Shown: one piece after another, positions 37,805 through 46,880 of the stretch | How positions within the stretch are numbered: position 1 is the first letter of the stretch | How the letters are laid out: each line of letters opens with the position of its first letter | Assembly: GCF_001428685.1 (NCBI RefSeq) | Contig: NZ_LMIK01000001.1 | Span: 922,084 to 986,083 of the forward strand | Direction: 5' to 3' | Origin: Lysobacter sp. Root76 | Lineage (GTDB): Bacteria > Pseudomonadota > Gammaproteobacteria > Xanthomonadales > Xanthomonadaceae | Length of the DNA stretch: 64,000 bases | The notes under the pieces: generated by a model | Seen by the model: only the letters and a program-made list of their open reading frames with translations | Told to the model about the DNA's origin: nothing | The model's database searches: none | Made by a program: the position numbers and the translations under genes

Positions 37805-40681
37805 ATGACCTTTAAGACCACCCAGCTCCGCGACGCGATTACCTTCGCGCTCGCCGTGGGCGCCACTGCCGCCGCCGGCACGGGTGTGGCCTTTGCGCAA
37901 GAAGAGAGCAAAGATCCCACCACCCTCGATCGCATCGAAGTAACCGGTTCGCGCATCAAGCGCGCCGACATCGAAACCTCGCAGCCGATCTTCTCGCTCA
38001 GCCGCGAAGACATCAGCGCCCAGGGCCTGACCTCGGTCGGCGACGTGATCCAGAACATCACGTCCAACGGCTCGACGCTGAACAGCACGTACAACAACGG
38101 CGGCAACGGCGAAACCCGCGTCAACCTGCGCAACGTTGGCTCGAACCGCACCCTGGTGCTGGTCAACGGCCGTCGTTGGGTCGGTGGCACCGGTCTCGGT
38201 GGCGCGGTCGACCTCAACACGATCCCGACCGCAGCCGTCGAGCGCATCGAAGTCCTGAAGGACGGCGCCTCGACCATCTACGGTTCCGACGCCATCGCCG
38301 GCGTGGTCAACGTGATCCTGCGCCGCAACTTCGAAGGCGCCGAAGCCAACGCCTATATCGGCGCGTTCGACAAGGGCGACGGCGAACGTCAGTCCTACGA
38401 CTTCACCATCGGCACCTCGTCCGACCGCTGGAGCGCGATGCTCGGCGTCGGTTACGTGAAGGAAGAGCCGGTCAGTGCAGGCGATCGCAAGATCTCGGCG
38501 GTGCCGAACTTTGGCGCCAGCGCCGGCTTCGGCAACAGCAGCACCACGCCTCAGGGCCGCATGCAGCTGCGCGGCACCTCGCGCTTCTTCGTGCCGACGC
38601 CGACCTCGGGCACTCCGACCAGCACGCGCACCTACGACCCTGCATCCGACGCCTACAACTTTGCGCCGGACAACTATCTGATCACGCCGCAGGAGCGCAA
38701 GTCGTTGTTCGCGTCGGGCACCCTCGACATCACCGACAACGTCCGCTTCAAGATCACCACGACGTACAACGAGCGCGTGTCGGAGCAGTTGCTCGCCGCC
38801 AGCCCGATCAACCTCGGCACGATCGCGCCGGGCACGAACGGCGCCAACATCTTCATCTCGTCGCAGAGCATCTACAATCCTTACGGCGCCGACGTCACCA
38901 GCATTCAGTACCGTCCGACGGAACTGGGTGGCCGTAGCTTCAATCAGGAAGTCAGCACCTACGCCTTCGACGGCGCGTTTGAAGGCAACTTCGATCTCGG
39001 TGAGCGCACTTTCGATTGGGAAGCCGGCTATTTCTACGGCGAGAACAAGCGCTACGACACGACCTTTGGCCTGTACAACATCAGCGCGCTGCGCAATGCG
39101 CTGGGCCCGTCGTTCCGCGACGCCCAGGGCGTGGCCCGTTGCGGTACCCCGACCGCGGTCATCTCCGGTTGCGTGCCGCTGAACCTGCTCAGCGGCGGTG
39201 GCGGCTTCACCCCGGAAATGGCGTCCTACTCCGGCTTCGTGGCTCACGACAACCGTGGCTACAAGCAGAAGACCTACTACGCCAACGTCGGCGGCGACCT
39301 GTTCGACCTGCCGGGCGGCCCGCTGGCCTTCTCGTTCGGCATGGAACACCGCAGCGAAAGCGGCTTCGACCAGCCCGACGCGATCGTCAACACCGGCGAC
39401 ACCACCGGCAACTCGCGTAAGGCGACCGCCGGCGGCTACTCGCTGGACGAGGCCTACCTCGAACTGGCCGTGCCGGTCCTGGCCGACGTGCCGTTCGCCA
39501 AGCTGCTCGACTTCTCGCTGGCGACCCGCTACTCGGACTACAGCAACTTCGGCGACACGCTGAACAGCAAGTTCGGTTTCCGCTGGAAGCCGATCGACGA
39601 CCTGATGATCCGCGGCAACTGGTCGGAAGGCTTCCGCGCTCCGTCGATTGCAGAGCTGTTCACCGGCGTCTCCGACACCTTCCAGAACGTCACCGATCCG
39701 TGCCGCGGCTTCCTCGGCTCGAACGCACCGGGTAATGCGAATCCGGATCGTCCTGCTTCGTGCGCCAGCATTCCGGCATACGTCCAGGCCAACAACCAGA
39801 TCCGTACCACCACCGGCGGCAACACGCAGCTCGGCCCGGAGAACTCCACCTCCAAGACCTTGGGCTTCGTGTACAGCCCGAGCTGGGCGGAAGGTCTGGA
39901 CATCTCGCTGGACTGGTGGGAGATCAAGATCGAGAACGCGATCTTCACCCAGACCGCGCAGGCGATCCTGGACAACTGCTACCGCAACGGCACGGCCAGC
40001 GCTTGCGCGCTGATCAGCCGCGCGGCTGACGGCCAGATCTCGGGCCTGCAGGCGACCCCGGCCAACGTCGGCACGATCTTCAACGAAGGCTACGACCTGA
40101 CCGTCGGCTACAAGTTGCCGGAAACCTCGTGGGGCAAGTTCCGCTTCGTGTGGGATACGACCTACCTGGCCAAGTCGACCACCGACGTCAACGGCGACGG
40201 CGTCGTCTCCGAAGACCCGGTGACTGGCGAGGGCGGCGACACCGTTGGCGAATACTTCAGCCGCAACAACAACTGGCGTATCCGTTCCAACCTGGCCGTC
40301 AACTGGGAGAAGGGCGACTTCGGTGCGACCTGGTTCGTGCGCTACTTCTCGGCTCAGGACGAATCGTGCGCCACGATCAATTCGACCCAGTGGGCGAACC
40401 TCTGCTCGGATCCGACCCGCTTCACCAACCTCGACGGCAATGACCCGGGTACCGCCCCGGACGGTCCGCGCGCCCGCCCGGAGAACCGCATCGCCGCGAC
40501 CACGTATCACGACGCCAGCGTCTTCTTCAACGCGCCGTGGAACGCCCGCATCACCGTTGGCGTGAACAACATCTTCGACAAGGATCCGCCGCGCGCTGCG
40601 TCGACCTTCGCCAACAGCTTCGACCCGCAGTACGAAATCCCGGGCCGCTTCCTGTACTTCCGCTACTCGCAGAAGTTCTGA
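37805..40681 (+). CDS. TonB-dependent receptor (first of a tandem pair)
   Basis: A 958-residue outer-membrane receptor importing an unknown ligand with TonB energy. The signal peptide runs to about residue 32 (ALAVGATAAAGTGVAFA). A plug domain follows (DRIEVTGSRIKRADIETSQP, GLTSVGDVIQNI, RTLVLVNGRRW, VERIEVLKDGASTIYGSDAI) and then a 22-strand-type barrel ending in terminal Phe (YFRYSQKF). Receptors of this subfamily in xanthomonads often take up peptides or glycans, but the cargo is not predictable. The ATG at 37805 has GGAGAG upstream. Paralogue of the next gene, with the first 90 bases almost identical at the DNA level. A terminator follows. Confidence 0.95.
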   Translation: MTFKTTQLRDAITFALAVGATAAAGTGVAFAQEESKDPTTLDRIEVTGSRIKRADIETSQPIFSLSREDISAQGLTSVGDVIQNITSNGSTLNSTYNNGGNGETRVNLRNVGSNRTLVLVNGRRWVGGTGLGGAVDLNTIPTAAVERIEVLKDGASTIYGSDAIAGVVNVILRRNFEGAEANAYIGAFDKGDGERQSYDFTIGTSSDRWSAMLGVGYVKEEPVSAGDRKISAVPNFGASAGFGNSSTTPQGRMQLRGTSRFFVPTPTSGTPTSTRTYDPASDAYNFAPDNYLITPQERKSLFASGTLDITDNVRFKITTTYNERVSEQLLAASPINLGTIAPGTNGANIFISSQSIYNPYGADVTSIQYRPTELGGRSFNQEVSTYAFDGAFEGNFDLGERTFDWEAGYFYGENKRYDTTFGLYNISALRNALGPSFRDAQGVARCGTPTAVISGCVPLNLLSGGGGFTPEMASYSGFVAHDNRGYKQKTYYANVGGDLFDLPGGPLAFSFGMEHRSESGFDQPDAIVNTGDTTGNSRKATAGGYSLDEAYLELAVPVLADVPFAKLLDFSLATRYSDYSNFGDTLNSKFGFRWKPIDDLMIRGNWSEGFRAPSIAELFTGVSDTFQNVTDPCRGFLGSNAPGNANPDRPASCASIPAYVQANNQIRTTTGGNTQLGPENSTSKTLGFVYSPSWAEGLDISLDWWEIKIENAIFTQTAQAILDNCYRNGTASACALISRAADGQISGLQATPANVGTIFNEGYDLTVGYKLPETSWGKFRFVWDTTYLAKSTTDVNGDGVVSEDPVTGEGGDTVGEYFSRNNNWRIRSNLAVNWEKGDFGATWFVRYFSAQDESCATINSTQWANLCSDPTRFTNLDGNDPGTAPDGPRARPENRIAATTYHDASVFFNAPWNARITVGVNNIFDKDPPRAASTFANSFDPQYEIPGRFLYFRYSQKF

Positions 40682-40707
40682 TCGACCCGCTGCAAATGCT
40701 GCAAACC

Positions 40708-40738
40708 GCTACGGCCCCATACGGGGCCGTAGCTTTTT
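40708..40738 (+). terminator. Intrinsic terminator of the first TonB receptor
   Basis: GCTACGGCCCC (40708-40718) pairs with GGGGCCGTAGC (40723-40733), followed by TTTTT. The stem is nearly the same as that of the second receptor at 43923. Confidence 0.93.
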
Positions 40739-40779
40739 GGGGGCCATCTCACCAACTCGTGCGACCACAGCCCAGTCAG

Positions 40780-40818
40780 TTAACAACACTTTAATTACTT
40801 GGCGGACGCAGCTAGTAT
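40780..40818 (+). promoter_or_regulatory. TonB-receptor promoter element, copy 2
   Basis: TTAACAACACTTTAATT (40780-40796) with TAGTAT at 40813: one base differs from the first receptor's box, and the offset is identical. It shows the second receptor has its own promoter. Confidence 0.65.
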
Positions 40819-40904
40819 CGGCCGCAGCCTTGCCGATTTAGGCCATTCATTTTGCGCCACCCGGCAGGCTCCCATGGGACACCAAGACTGACTTGGAGAG
40901 AGAG

Positions 40905-43898
40905 ATGACCTTGAAGACCACCCAGCTCCGCGACGCGATTACCTTCGCGCTCGCCGTGGGCGCCACCGCAGCGGCGGGCACCGGCGTAGCCTTTGCCCAG
41001 GAAACCGAAAAGGAAGCCACTACCCTCGATCGCATCGAGGTGACCGGCTCGCGCATCAAGCGCACCGACATCGAAACCTCGCAGCCGGTGTTCTCGCTGA
41101 GCCGCGACGACATCCAGGCCCAGGGCCTGACCTCGGTCGGCGATGTGATCCAGAACATCACCGCCAACGGCTCCACCCTCAACAGCACCTTCAATAACGG
41201 CGGCAACGGCGAAACCCGCGTCAGCCTGCGCAACCTCGGCTCGAACCGCACCCTGGTGCTGGTCAACGGCCGTCGTTGGGTCGGCGGCACCGGCCTCGGC
41301 GGCGCGGTCGACCTCAACACCATCCCGACCGCAGCCGTCGAGCGCATCGAAGTCCTGAAGGACGGCGCCTCTACCATCTACGGTTCCGACGCCATCGCCG
41401 GCGTCGTCAACGTGATCCTGCGCCAGAACTACGAAGGCGCCGAAGCCAACGCCTACCTCGGTACCTACTCCGACGGCGACGGCTTCCGCGAAGCCTACGA
41501 CTTCACCGTCGGCGCAGCCTCCGACCGCTGGACCGCCATGTTCGGCGTCGGCTACGTCAAGGAAGAGCCGGTCATGGCCGGCGATCGCAAGATCTCGAAG
41601 GAGCCCGTCGCCGGTACCGGCAACGCCTTCGGCAGCTCGACCGTGCCCAACGGCCGCTTCGCCCTCTGCGGCGGCACCTACGATCCGGCCACCGGCACCT
41701 GTTCGGTCGGCGAGACCCGTCCCAACGGCACCGCCGGTCAGTTCACCTACAACGACGGCCAGTCGGGCCTGAATTGGCGTAACCGCACCGGCGCGGACAT
41801 CTACAACTTCGCCCCGGACAACTACCTGCTGACCCCGCAGGAGCGCAAGTCGCTGTTCGCGGCCGGTTCGTTGGACATCACCGACAACCTGCGCTTCAAG
41901 ACCACGCTGACCTACAACAACCGCAAGTCGGAACAGTTGCTGGCGGCGATGCCGATCGTGCTCGGCAGCGGCCCGGGCGCCAACGCCCAGTCCAAGCAGC
42001 TCACGATCTCGGCGCAGAGCATCTACAACCCCTTCGGCCAGACCGTGTCGCGCATCCAGCGCCGCGCGATCGAAGCCGGCTTCCGCACCTTCGAGCAGGA
42101 CGTCGACACCTTCGCCGCCAACTTCGGCCTCGAAGGCACCCTGAACGTCGGCAGCAAGCCGTTCGACTGGGAAGCGGGCTACTTCTACGGCGAGAACAAG
42201 CAGAACAACGTCACCGAAGGCCTGTTCAACGTGCTGGCGCTGCGTAACGCGCTCGGCCCGTCGTTCCGCGATGCCAACGGCGTGGCCCGTTGCGGCACCC
42301 CGACCGCGGTCATCACCGGCTGCGTGCCGCTGAACCTGCTCGGCGCCGTCGGCACGATCACCCCGGAAATGCTGGCCTACTCGACCTTCGTCGCCCACGA
42401 CCAGCTCGGCTACAAGCAGAAGAGCTACTACGCCAACATCGGCGGCGACCTGTTCGATCTGCCGGGCGGCCCGCTGGCCTTCTCGTTCGGCCTCGAGCAC
42501 CGCAGCGAAAACGGCTTCTCGCAGCCGGACGCGCTGATCGCCTCGGGCAACACCACCGGTAACGCCACGGCTCCGACCGCCGGCGGCTACAGCCTGGACG
42601 AGGCCTACCTCGAACTGGCCGTGCCGGTCCTGGCCGACATGCCGTTCGCCAAGCTGCTCGACTTCTCGGTGGCCACCCGCTACTCGGATTACAGCAACGT
42701 CGGCGACACGCTCAACAGCAAATTCGGTTTTCGCTGGAAGCCGATCGACGACCTGATGATCCGCGGCAACTGGTCGGAGGGCTTCCGCGCTCCGTCCATC
42801 GGCGAGCTGTTCACCGGTATCGGCGACTCGTTCCCGACCATCGCCGATCCTTGCGCCCTCGCCGGCTTCGGCAACCTGGCGCCCGACGCCCAGGCCCGAT
42901 GCATCGCGCAGGGCGTCCCGGCCGGCGGTTACGACCAGGGCAACCCGCAGATCCGTATCAACTCGGGCGGCAACCCGAACCTGAAGCCGGAAAGCAGCGA
43001 ATCGACCACCCTCGGCTTCGTCTACAGCCCGAGCTGGATCGAAGGTTTCGACGTCAGCCTCGATTGGTGGAAGATTGAGATCGACAACGCGCTGACGCTG
43101 CCGACCGGTCAGTTCATCGTCGACGAGTGCATCGTCGGTAACGTCCAGTTCTACTGCAACATGTTCACCCGCAACCCGGGTGGCAGCCTCAACCTGACCG
43201 CGCAACCGGGCAACGTCGGCGGCATCACGACCGAAGGCTACGACCTGACCATCGGTTACAAGCTTCCGGAAAACTCGTGGGGCAAGTTCAGCTTCAGCTG
43301 GGATACGACCTACCTGGCCAAGTCGGACTTCGACCTGGACGGCGACGGCCGCTTCAACGAGCGCAAGAACGACGTGCCGGCTGTCGGCGCTCCGGTCGCA
43401 ACCTGGGGCATCGACGAGTCCAACAACGCTCCGGGCCTGTACGCGCAGAACTCCAACGCCTGGCGTATCCGCTCCAACCTGGCCATGCGCTGGGAGAAGG
43501 GCGACTTCGGCGCGACCTGGAACGTGCGTTACTTCTCGGGCCAGGAAGAGGACTGCCAGACCTTCGTGGACTACGGCTACAGCTTCCTCTGCTCGGATCC
43601 GAACCGCTTCACGGCTGAGCCGCAGGACACCAACGGCAACGGCGTTTGGGACGGCACCGGCGCTGGTGGCGATACCCTGGTCTCGGTCCAGCACGCCCGC
43701 AACCACATCGGTGCGACCACCTACCACGACGCCAGCGTCTTCTGGAACACGCCGTGGAACTCCAAGGTCACCATCGGCGTGAACAACCTGTTCGACAAGG
43801 ATCCGCCGCGTTCGGTGTCGGCCTTCGCCAACAGCTTCGACCCGCAGTACGAAGTCCCGGGCCGCTTCATCTACTTCCGCTACGCGCAGAAGTTCTGA
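40905..43898 (+). CDS. TonB-dependent receptor (second of a tandem pair)
   Basis: A 997-residue outer-membrane receptor very like its upstream neighbour: same signal peptide, plug (DRIEVTGSRIKRTDIETSQP, RTLVLVNGRRWVGGTGLGGA, VLKDGASTIYGSDAIAGVVN) and barrel end (YFRYAQKF). The two differ mostly in extracellular loops. This copy has an extra cysteine-containing insert (RFALCGGTYDPATGTCSVGE) near residues 250-275 and a longer loop before the C-terminus. The loop differences suggest related but distinct ligands. The ATG at 40905 is preceded by GGAGAG. It has its own promoter box and terminator. Confidence 0.95.
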   Translation: MTLKTTQLRDAITFALAVGATAAAGTGVAFAQETEKEATTLDRIEVTGSRIKRTDIETSQPVFSLSRDDIQAQGLTSVGDVIQNITANGSTLNSTFNNGGNGETRVSLRNLGSNRTLVLVNGRRWVGGTGLGGAVDLNTIPTAAVERIEVLKDGASTIYGSDAIAGVVNVILRQNYEGAEANAYLGTYSDGDGFREAYDFTVGAASDRWTAMFGVGYVKEEPVMAGDRKISKEPVAGTGNAFGSSTVPNGRFALCGGTYDPATGTCSVGETRPNGTAGQFTYNDGQSGLNWRNRTGADIYNFAPDNYLLTPQERKSLFAAGSLDITDNLRFKTTLTYNNRKSEQLLAAMPIVLGSGPGANAQSKQLTISAQSIYNPFGQTVSRIQRRAIEAGFRTFEQDVDTFAANFGLEGTLNVGSKPFDWEAGYFYGENKQNNVTEGLFNVLALRNALGPSFRDANGVARCGTPTAVITGCVPLNLLGAVGTITPEMLAYSTFVAHDQLGYKQKSYYANIGGDLFDLPGGPLAFSFGLEHRSENGFSQPDALIASGNTTGNATAPTAGGYSLDEAYLELAVPVLADMPFAKLLDFSVATRYSDYSNVGDTLNSKFGFRWKPIDDLMIRGNWSEGFRAPSIGELFTGIGDSFPTIADPCALAGFGNLAPDAQARCIAQGVPAGGYDQGNPQIRINSGGNPNLKPESSESTTLGFVYSPSWIEGFDVSLDWWKIEIDNALTLPTGQFIVDECIVGNVQFYCNMFTRNPGGSLNLTAQPGNVGGITTEGYDLTIGYKLPENSWGKFSFSWDTTYLAKSDFDLDGDGRFNERKNDVPAVGAPVATWGIDESNNAPGLYAQNSNAWRIRSNLAMRWEKGDFGATWNVRYFSGQEEDCQTFVDYGYSFLCSDPNRFTAEPQDTNGNGVWDGTGAGGDTLVSVQHARNHIGATTYHDASVFWNTPWNSKVTIGVNNLFDKDPPRSVSAFANSFDPQYEVPGRFIYFRYAQKF

Positions 43899-43921
43899 TC
43901 GACCCGCTGTACGCAACACCC

Positions 43922-43952
43922 GCTACGGCCCCGAAAGGGGCCGTAGTTCTTT
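43922..43952 (+). terminator. Intrinsic terminator of the second TonB receptor
   Basis: CTACGGCCCC (43923-43932), loop GAAA, GGGGCCGTAG (43937-43946), then TTCTTT. It has the same stem as the terminator at 40708. Confidence 0.92.
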
Positions 43953-44040
43953 GCGGCGCCGGCCGCGCGCCAGCGCCCGGCCCGCCGCGCTACACTCCCG
44001 ACGCGGCCGCGCGCGCGGCCTCCGATCCCGGAACCGCACC

Positions 44041-44700
44041 ATGCCCTTCGAGCTCTACCCCGCCTTTTCGGTCCCCTTCGCGCAGGACTTCGTGCCCAGT
44101 CCCGAGGGTCTCAACGCGCAGCTCAAATCGCTGCTGCTGACCCGCGAGAAACAGGGCGGCTACGCCAACCCGAACCCGTCGCTGAAGCAGCAGCCCGGCG
44201 TGTTCGAAAGCGACTTCAACCTGTTCTCGTGGCCGGACGCCTGCGTGCAGCAGCTGCGCCAGTTCTGCTGGACCGTCCTGGGCCGCACCATCCAGGAACT
44301 CAACGGCTACAGCGTCGAGGAAATGCAGCGCCTGCAGATCTTCTCGCACACCTGGTACCACGTGACCCGCCACGGCGGCTTCACGATCCTGCACACCCAC
44401 CCGATGGCGTCGTGGTCGGGCGTGTACTGCGTGACCCCGGGCGAGATGCCGGAAGACCGCCCCGAATCGGGCGTGCTGCGCTTCCATAACCCGCACCACT
44501 ACAGCAATTACTTCATGGATGCCGGCAACATGCGTCAGCAGCAGCCCTACCATCACGGCACCTGGAGCATCCGCCTCCAGCCCGGCCAGCTGGTGCTGTT
44601 CCCGTCCTGGCTGCAGCACGAAGTCCTGCCCTTCTACGGCAACGACGAGCGCATCACCATCGCCTTCAATTGCTGGTTCGGAATGAAAGACGCCGCCTGA
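44041..44700 (+). CDS. Putative 2OG-Fe(II) oxygenase (TIGR02466-like)
   Basis: A 219-residue cupin-fold protein of the putative 2-oxoglutarate/iron oxygenase group. Candidate iron ligands are in TILHTHPMASWSGVYCV and LVLFPSWLQHEVLPF, followed by the RITIAFNCWFG strand with the 2OG-binding Arg. Such enzymes hydroxylate proteins or small molecules; the target is unknown. The ATG at 44041 is chosen because the family begins at the aromatic ELYPAFSVPF segment; the frame is open upstream only through the terminator. Its position right behind the two receptors suggests a shared function. Confidence 0.82.
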   Translation: MPFELYPAFSVPFAQDFVPSPEGLNAQLKSLLLTREKQGGYANPNPSLKQQPGVFESDFNLFSWPDACVQQLRQFCWTVLGRTIQELNGYSVEEMQRLQIFSHTWYHVTRHGGFTILHTHPMASWSGVYCVTPGEMPEDRPESGVLRFHNPHHYSNYFMDAGNMRQQQPYHHGTWSIRLQPGQLVLFPSWLQHEVLPFYGNDERITIAFNCWFGMKDAA

Positions 44701-44716
44701 GCGGCGGCGTCGTTTC
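44689..44716. terminator. Hairpin overlapping the oxygenase stop codon
   Basis: GACGCCGCC (44689-44697) pairs with GGCGGCGTC (44703-44711), followed by GTTTCG. It covers the stop codon and lies between convergent genes. Confidence 0.7.
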
Positions 44717-44737
44717 GTCCCGGCAGGCGCGCGCGGC

Positions 44738-45667
44738 TCAGTCGAGCTGCAGGGTCGCGTCGCCGGAGAAGGTCTCGATCCGGACTTCGCCGCTGCCGCT
44801 GCCGTAGCGGTGCTCGAAGCTCGAACCCGGGCCGTGCTTGGGCTTGACGATCTGCGCATCCGGCGCCGACAGGTCGCCGCTGAAGCTCTGCCCGTGCACG
44901 GTCGCCGACAGATTGCGCGGCAGGGTCAGCTGGACATCGCCGCTGACCGTTTCCACCGAGATCTCGCCGTTGCCGGTCAGCGCGGTCGCCAGGCGGATGT
45001 CGCCGGACACCGAATTGCCGCTGAAGCGGTGCAGCGACGATTCGCGCACCGTCACGTCGACCCGGCCGGACACCGTCTCCACGTCGACATCGCCGTCCAG
45101 GCGGCCGCGCAACTGCATGTCGCCGCTGACCGTCTCGGCGCTGACCTTGCTGCTGTTGAGCGTGAGGGTGAGATCGCCGCTGACGCTGTCGATCCGGGCC
45201 TCGCGCGGGGCCGCGGCCACCGCGACGTCGCCGCTGACGCTGTCGATCGACAGCACCGAGGAGGCCACGCCGGTGACGTCGATGTCGGCCGAGACGCCGT
45301 CGATCTCGATGTCGGCACGCAGCGGCAGGGTCACCTTCAGGTCGGTGGGTTCGCTCTTGTCGCCGCCCATCAGGAAGCCCATGCCGCTGCCGCGGTTGGG
45401 GTACTTGACCTTGATCGACAGACGCTCGCCGTTGCCTTCGATCTCCAGCTTCTCGACGCCGTTGCCGAGGCTGCCTTCGATCTTCACTTCCGGCCGGTCC
45501 CAGGCGCGCACGTCGATGCGGCCTTTGACGTTTTCGATCTCGACCCGTCCGCGCGGATCCAGCGGGCGAGTCTGGTTGATGGGGGTAGCGGCGAACGCCG
45601 GGGCGACGGCCAAAGCCAAGCCGAGGGCGAGTCCGAGCTTGCTTGCTTGATGGGTTGCGCGGGTCAT
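44738..45667 (-). CDS. DUF4097-family exported beta-repeat protein
   Basis: A 309-residue exported protein. After a signal peptide (LGLALGLALAVAPAFA) it begins INQTRPLDPRGRVEIENVKG and then repeats a short unit, SVSGDV/SVSGDL/TVSGDM/TVSGRV/SVSGDI/TVSGDV/SFSGDL/TFSGDA. This is the pattern of DUF4097 adhesin-like proteins that form a right-handed beta-stack. The ATG at 45667 has a perfect GGAGG site; a longer frame to 45784 does not. It is the last gene of an ECF-sigma operon and may be a cell-envelope stress component. Its molecular role is unknown. Confidence 0.9.
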   Translation of the reverse strand: MTRATHQASKLGLALGLALAVAPAFAATPINQTRPLDPRGRVEIENVKGRIDVRAWDRPEVKIEGSLGNGVEKLEIEGNGERLSIKVKYPNRGSGMGFLMGGDKSEPTDLKVTLPLRADIEIDGVSADIDVTGVASSVLSIDSVSGDVAVAAAPREARIDSVSGDLTLTLNSSKVSAETVSGDMQLRGRLDGDVDVETVSGRVDVTVRESSLHRFSGNSVSGDIRLATALTGNGEISVETVSGDVQLTLPRNLSATVHGQSFSGDLSAPDAQIVKPKHGPGSSFEHRYGSGSGEVRIETFSGDATLQLD

Positions 45668-45683
45668 GGTCGTCCTCCGGTAA

Positions 45684-46205
45684 TCAGGTATAGGCCACGC
45701 GCTGGGCGAGCGCGAGGCGTCGTGCGTAGGTGCGGCGCAGCTGATCCAGCAGCAGGCGCGAATCGGGGTCGTGGGCCAGCGCATCCAGGATCAGGGCGGC
45801 GTTGCGGTCCAGTTCGTCGAAGGTGGGCTGCAGGGTGGTCGCGGTCGCGGCCGGCGCGGTGCGCTGCATTTCGTGCATCGCGGCCTGGTACTGCAGGGTC
45901 ATGCCGGCGGCTTCGCGCTGGACCAGCGATTCGGCCTGCGCCTGCGGCGCGTCGTTCGCGGCCTGGTCGCGCCAGACGCCGGTGAAGCCGATCGCGAGCG
46001 CCAGGGTCGCGGCGACCGCGAACGGCGCCAGCCAGCGCGGACGCGGCGCGCGTACCGGCGCTACAGCCTGCGGCTGCAGGCGCGCGGCAATCCCGGGCCA
46101 CAGGTCGGCGGCCGGCGGCTGGTCGCGGCGCAGCGCGCGCAGCTGAAAGCGCAGGGCGTCGGGCAGTTCGCCGTCCGCCGCGGGGTCTCGATGTTCGGTG
46201 TTCAT
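45684..46205 (-). CDS. Probable anti-sigma factor, single membrane span
   Basis: A 173-residue protein with a cytosolic N-terminal 60 residues, one transmembrane helix (LAPFAVAATLALAIGFTGVW) and a C-terminal periplasmic helical part. No zinc-binding HxxxCxxC is present. Position directly after the ECF sigma gene (ATGA overlap) and topology make an anti-sigma role likely, though sequence support is weak. Confidence 0.7.
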   Translation of the reverse strand: MNTEHRDPAADGELPDALRFQLRALRRDQPPAADLWPGIAARLQPQAVAPVRAPRPRWLAPFAVAATLALAIGFTGVWRDQAANDAPQAQAESLVQREAAGMTLQYQAAMHEMQRTAPAATATTLQPTFDELDRNAALILDALAHDPDSRLLLDQLRRTYARRLALAQRVAYT

Positions 46206-46822
46206 GCCTGTCCTCCTAGCCGTTCGCGCAACAATCCGCGCGCCCGGTGCAATTGCGCCTTGCTGCTGCCGACCGCCATGCCGAGTTCGGCGGCGATCTC
46301 CTCATGCTTCCAGCCTTCCACGTCGTACAGCACCAGCACCGCGCGGGCACGCGGCGGCAGGCTGGCGACGGCACGCTCCAGGTCCATCGACAGCGCGGTG
46401 ATGTGTCCGGCCGAGTCGGCGCTGCCGACCAGTTCGAACACCTCGTCGTCGCCATCCTCCTGCGGCTTGCCGCGGCGGCTGCGCAGCTCCATCAGCGCGG
46501 TATTGACCGCCAGCCGATGCAGCCAGGTCGTGAAGGCCGACTCGAACCGGAACGCCGGCAGCGCCTGCCAGGCCCGCACGAAGGCCTCCTGGGTGAGGTC
46601 CTCGGCGCGGGCGCCGTGCTGGCCGACCAGCCGCGCGATCACGCCGTGGACCCGGCCCGCATGCTGCCGGTACAGGGCCTCGAAGGCGCGGACGTCGCCG
46701 CCGGCCGCCGCGCGCACCAGGGCGAGGTCGCCGTCGGCACCGGCCGTTTCGGTCCTGGCGTCGCGAGTGGTCCAGTCTTGGGGCACGTAAGCGGTCAGCA
46801 TGTCCATGGGATGTCCGGCCAT
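46202..46822 (-). CDS. ECF-type RNA polymerase sigma factor
   Basis: A 206-residue extracytoplasmic-function sigma factor. Region 2 (GGDVRAFEALYRQHAGRVHG, AEDLTQEAFVRAWQALPAFR, SAFTTWLHRLAVNTALMELR) and region 4 (LERAVASLPPRARAVLVLYD, VEGWKHEEIAAELGMAVGSS, KAQLHRARGLLRERL) are complete. Starts at 46822, 46807 or 46801 are possible. It heads the sigma, anti-sigma and DUF4097 operon and would regulate it and envelope genes. The trigger is unknown. Confidence 0.94.
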   Translation of the reverse strand: MAGHPMDMLTAYVPQDWTTRDARTETAGADGDLALVRAAAGGDVRAFEALYRQHAGRVHGVIARLVGQHGARAEDLTQEAFVRAWQALPAFRFESAFTTWLHRLAVNTALMELRSRRGKPQEDGDDEVFELVGSADSAGHITALSMDLERAVASLPPRARAVLVLYDVEGWKHEEIAAELGMAVGSSKAQLHRARGLLRERLGGQA

Positions 46823-46880
46823 GGCTCCGGGTTTAAATACCGCCCCGACGGCGCGGACGGCCGGCGGGCGGACGGGACGC

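Noticed and set aside
37679..43919. Very long open frames antisense to the TonB receptors (943 and 1035 codons)
   Set aside because: They mirror the receptor codons in GC-rich DNA, have no ribosome sites or domain signatures, and are low-complexity.
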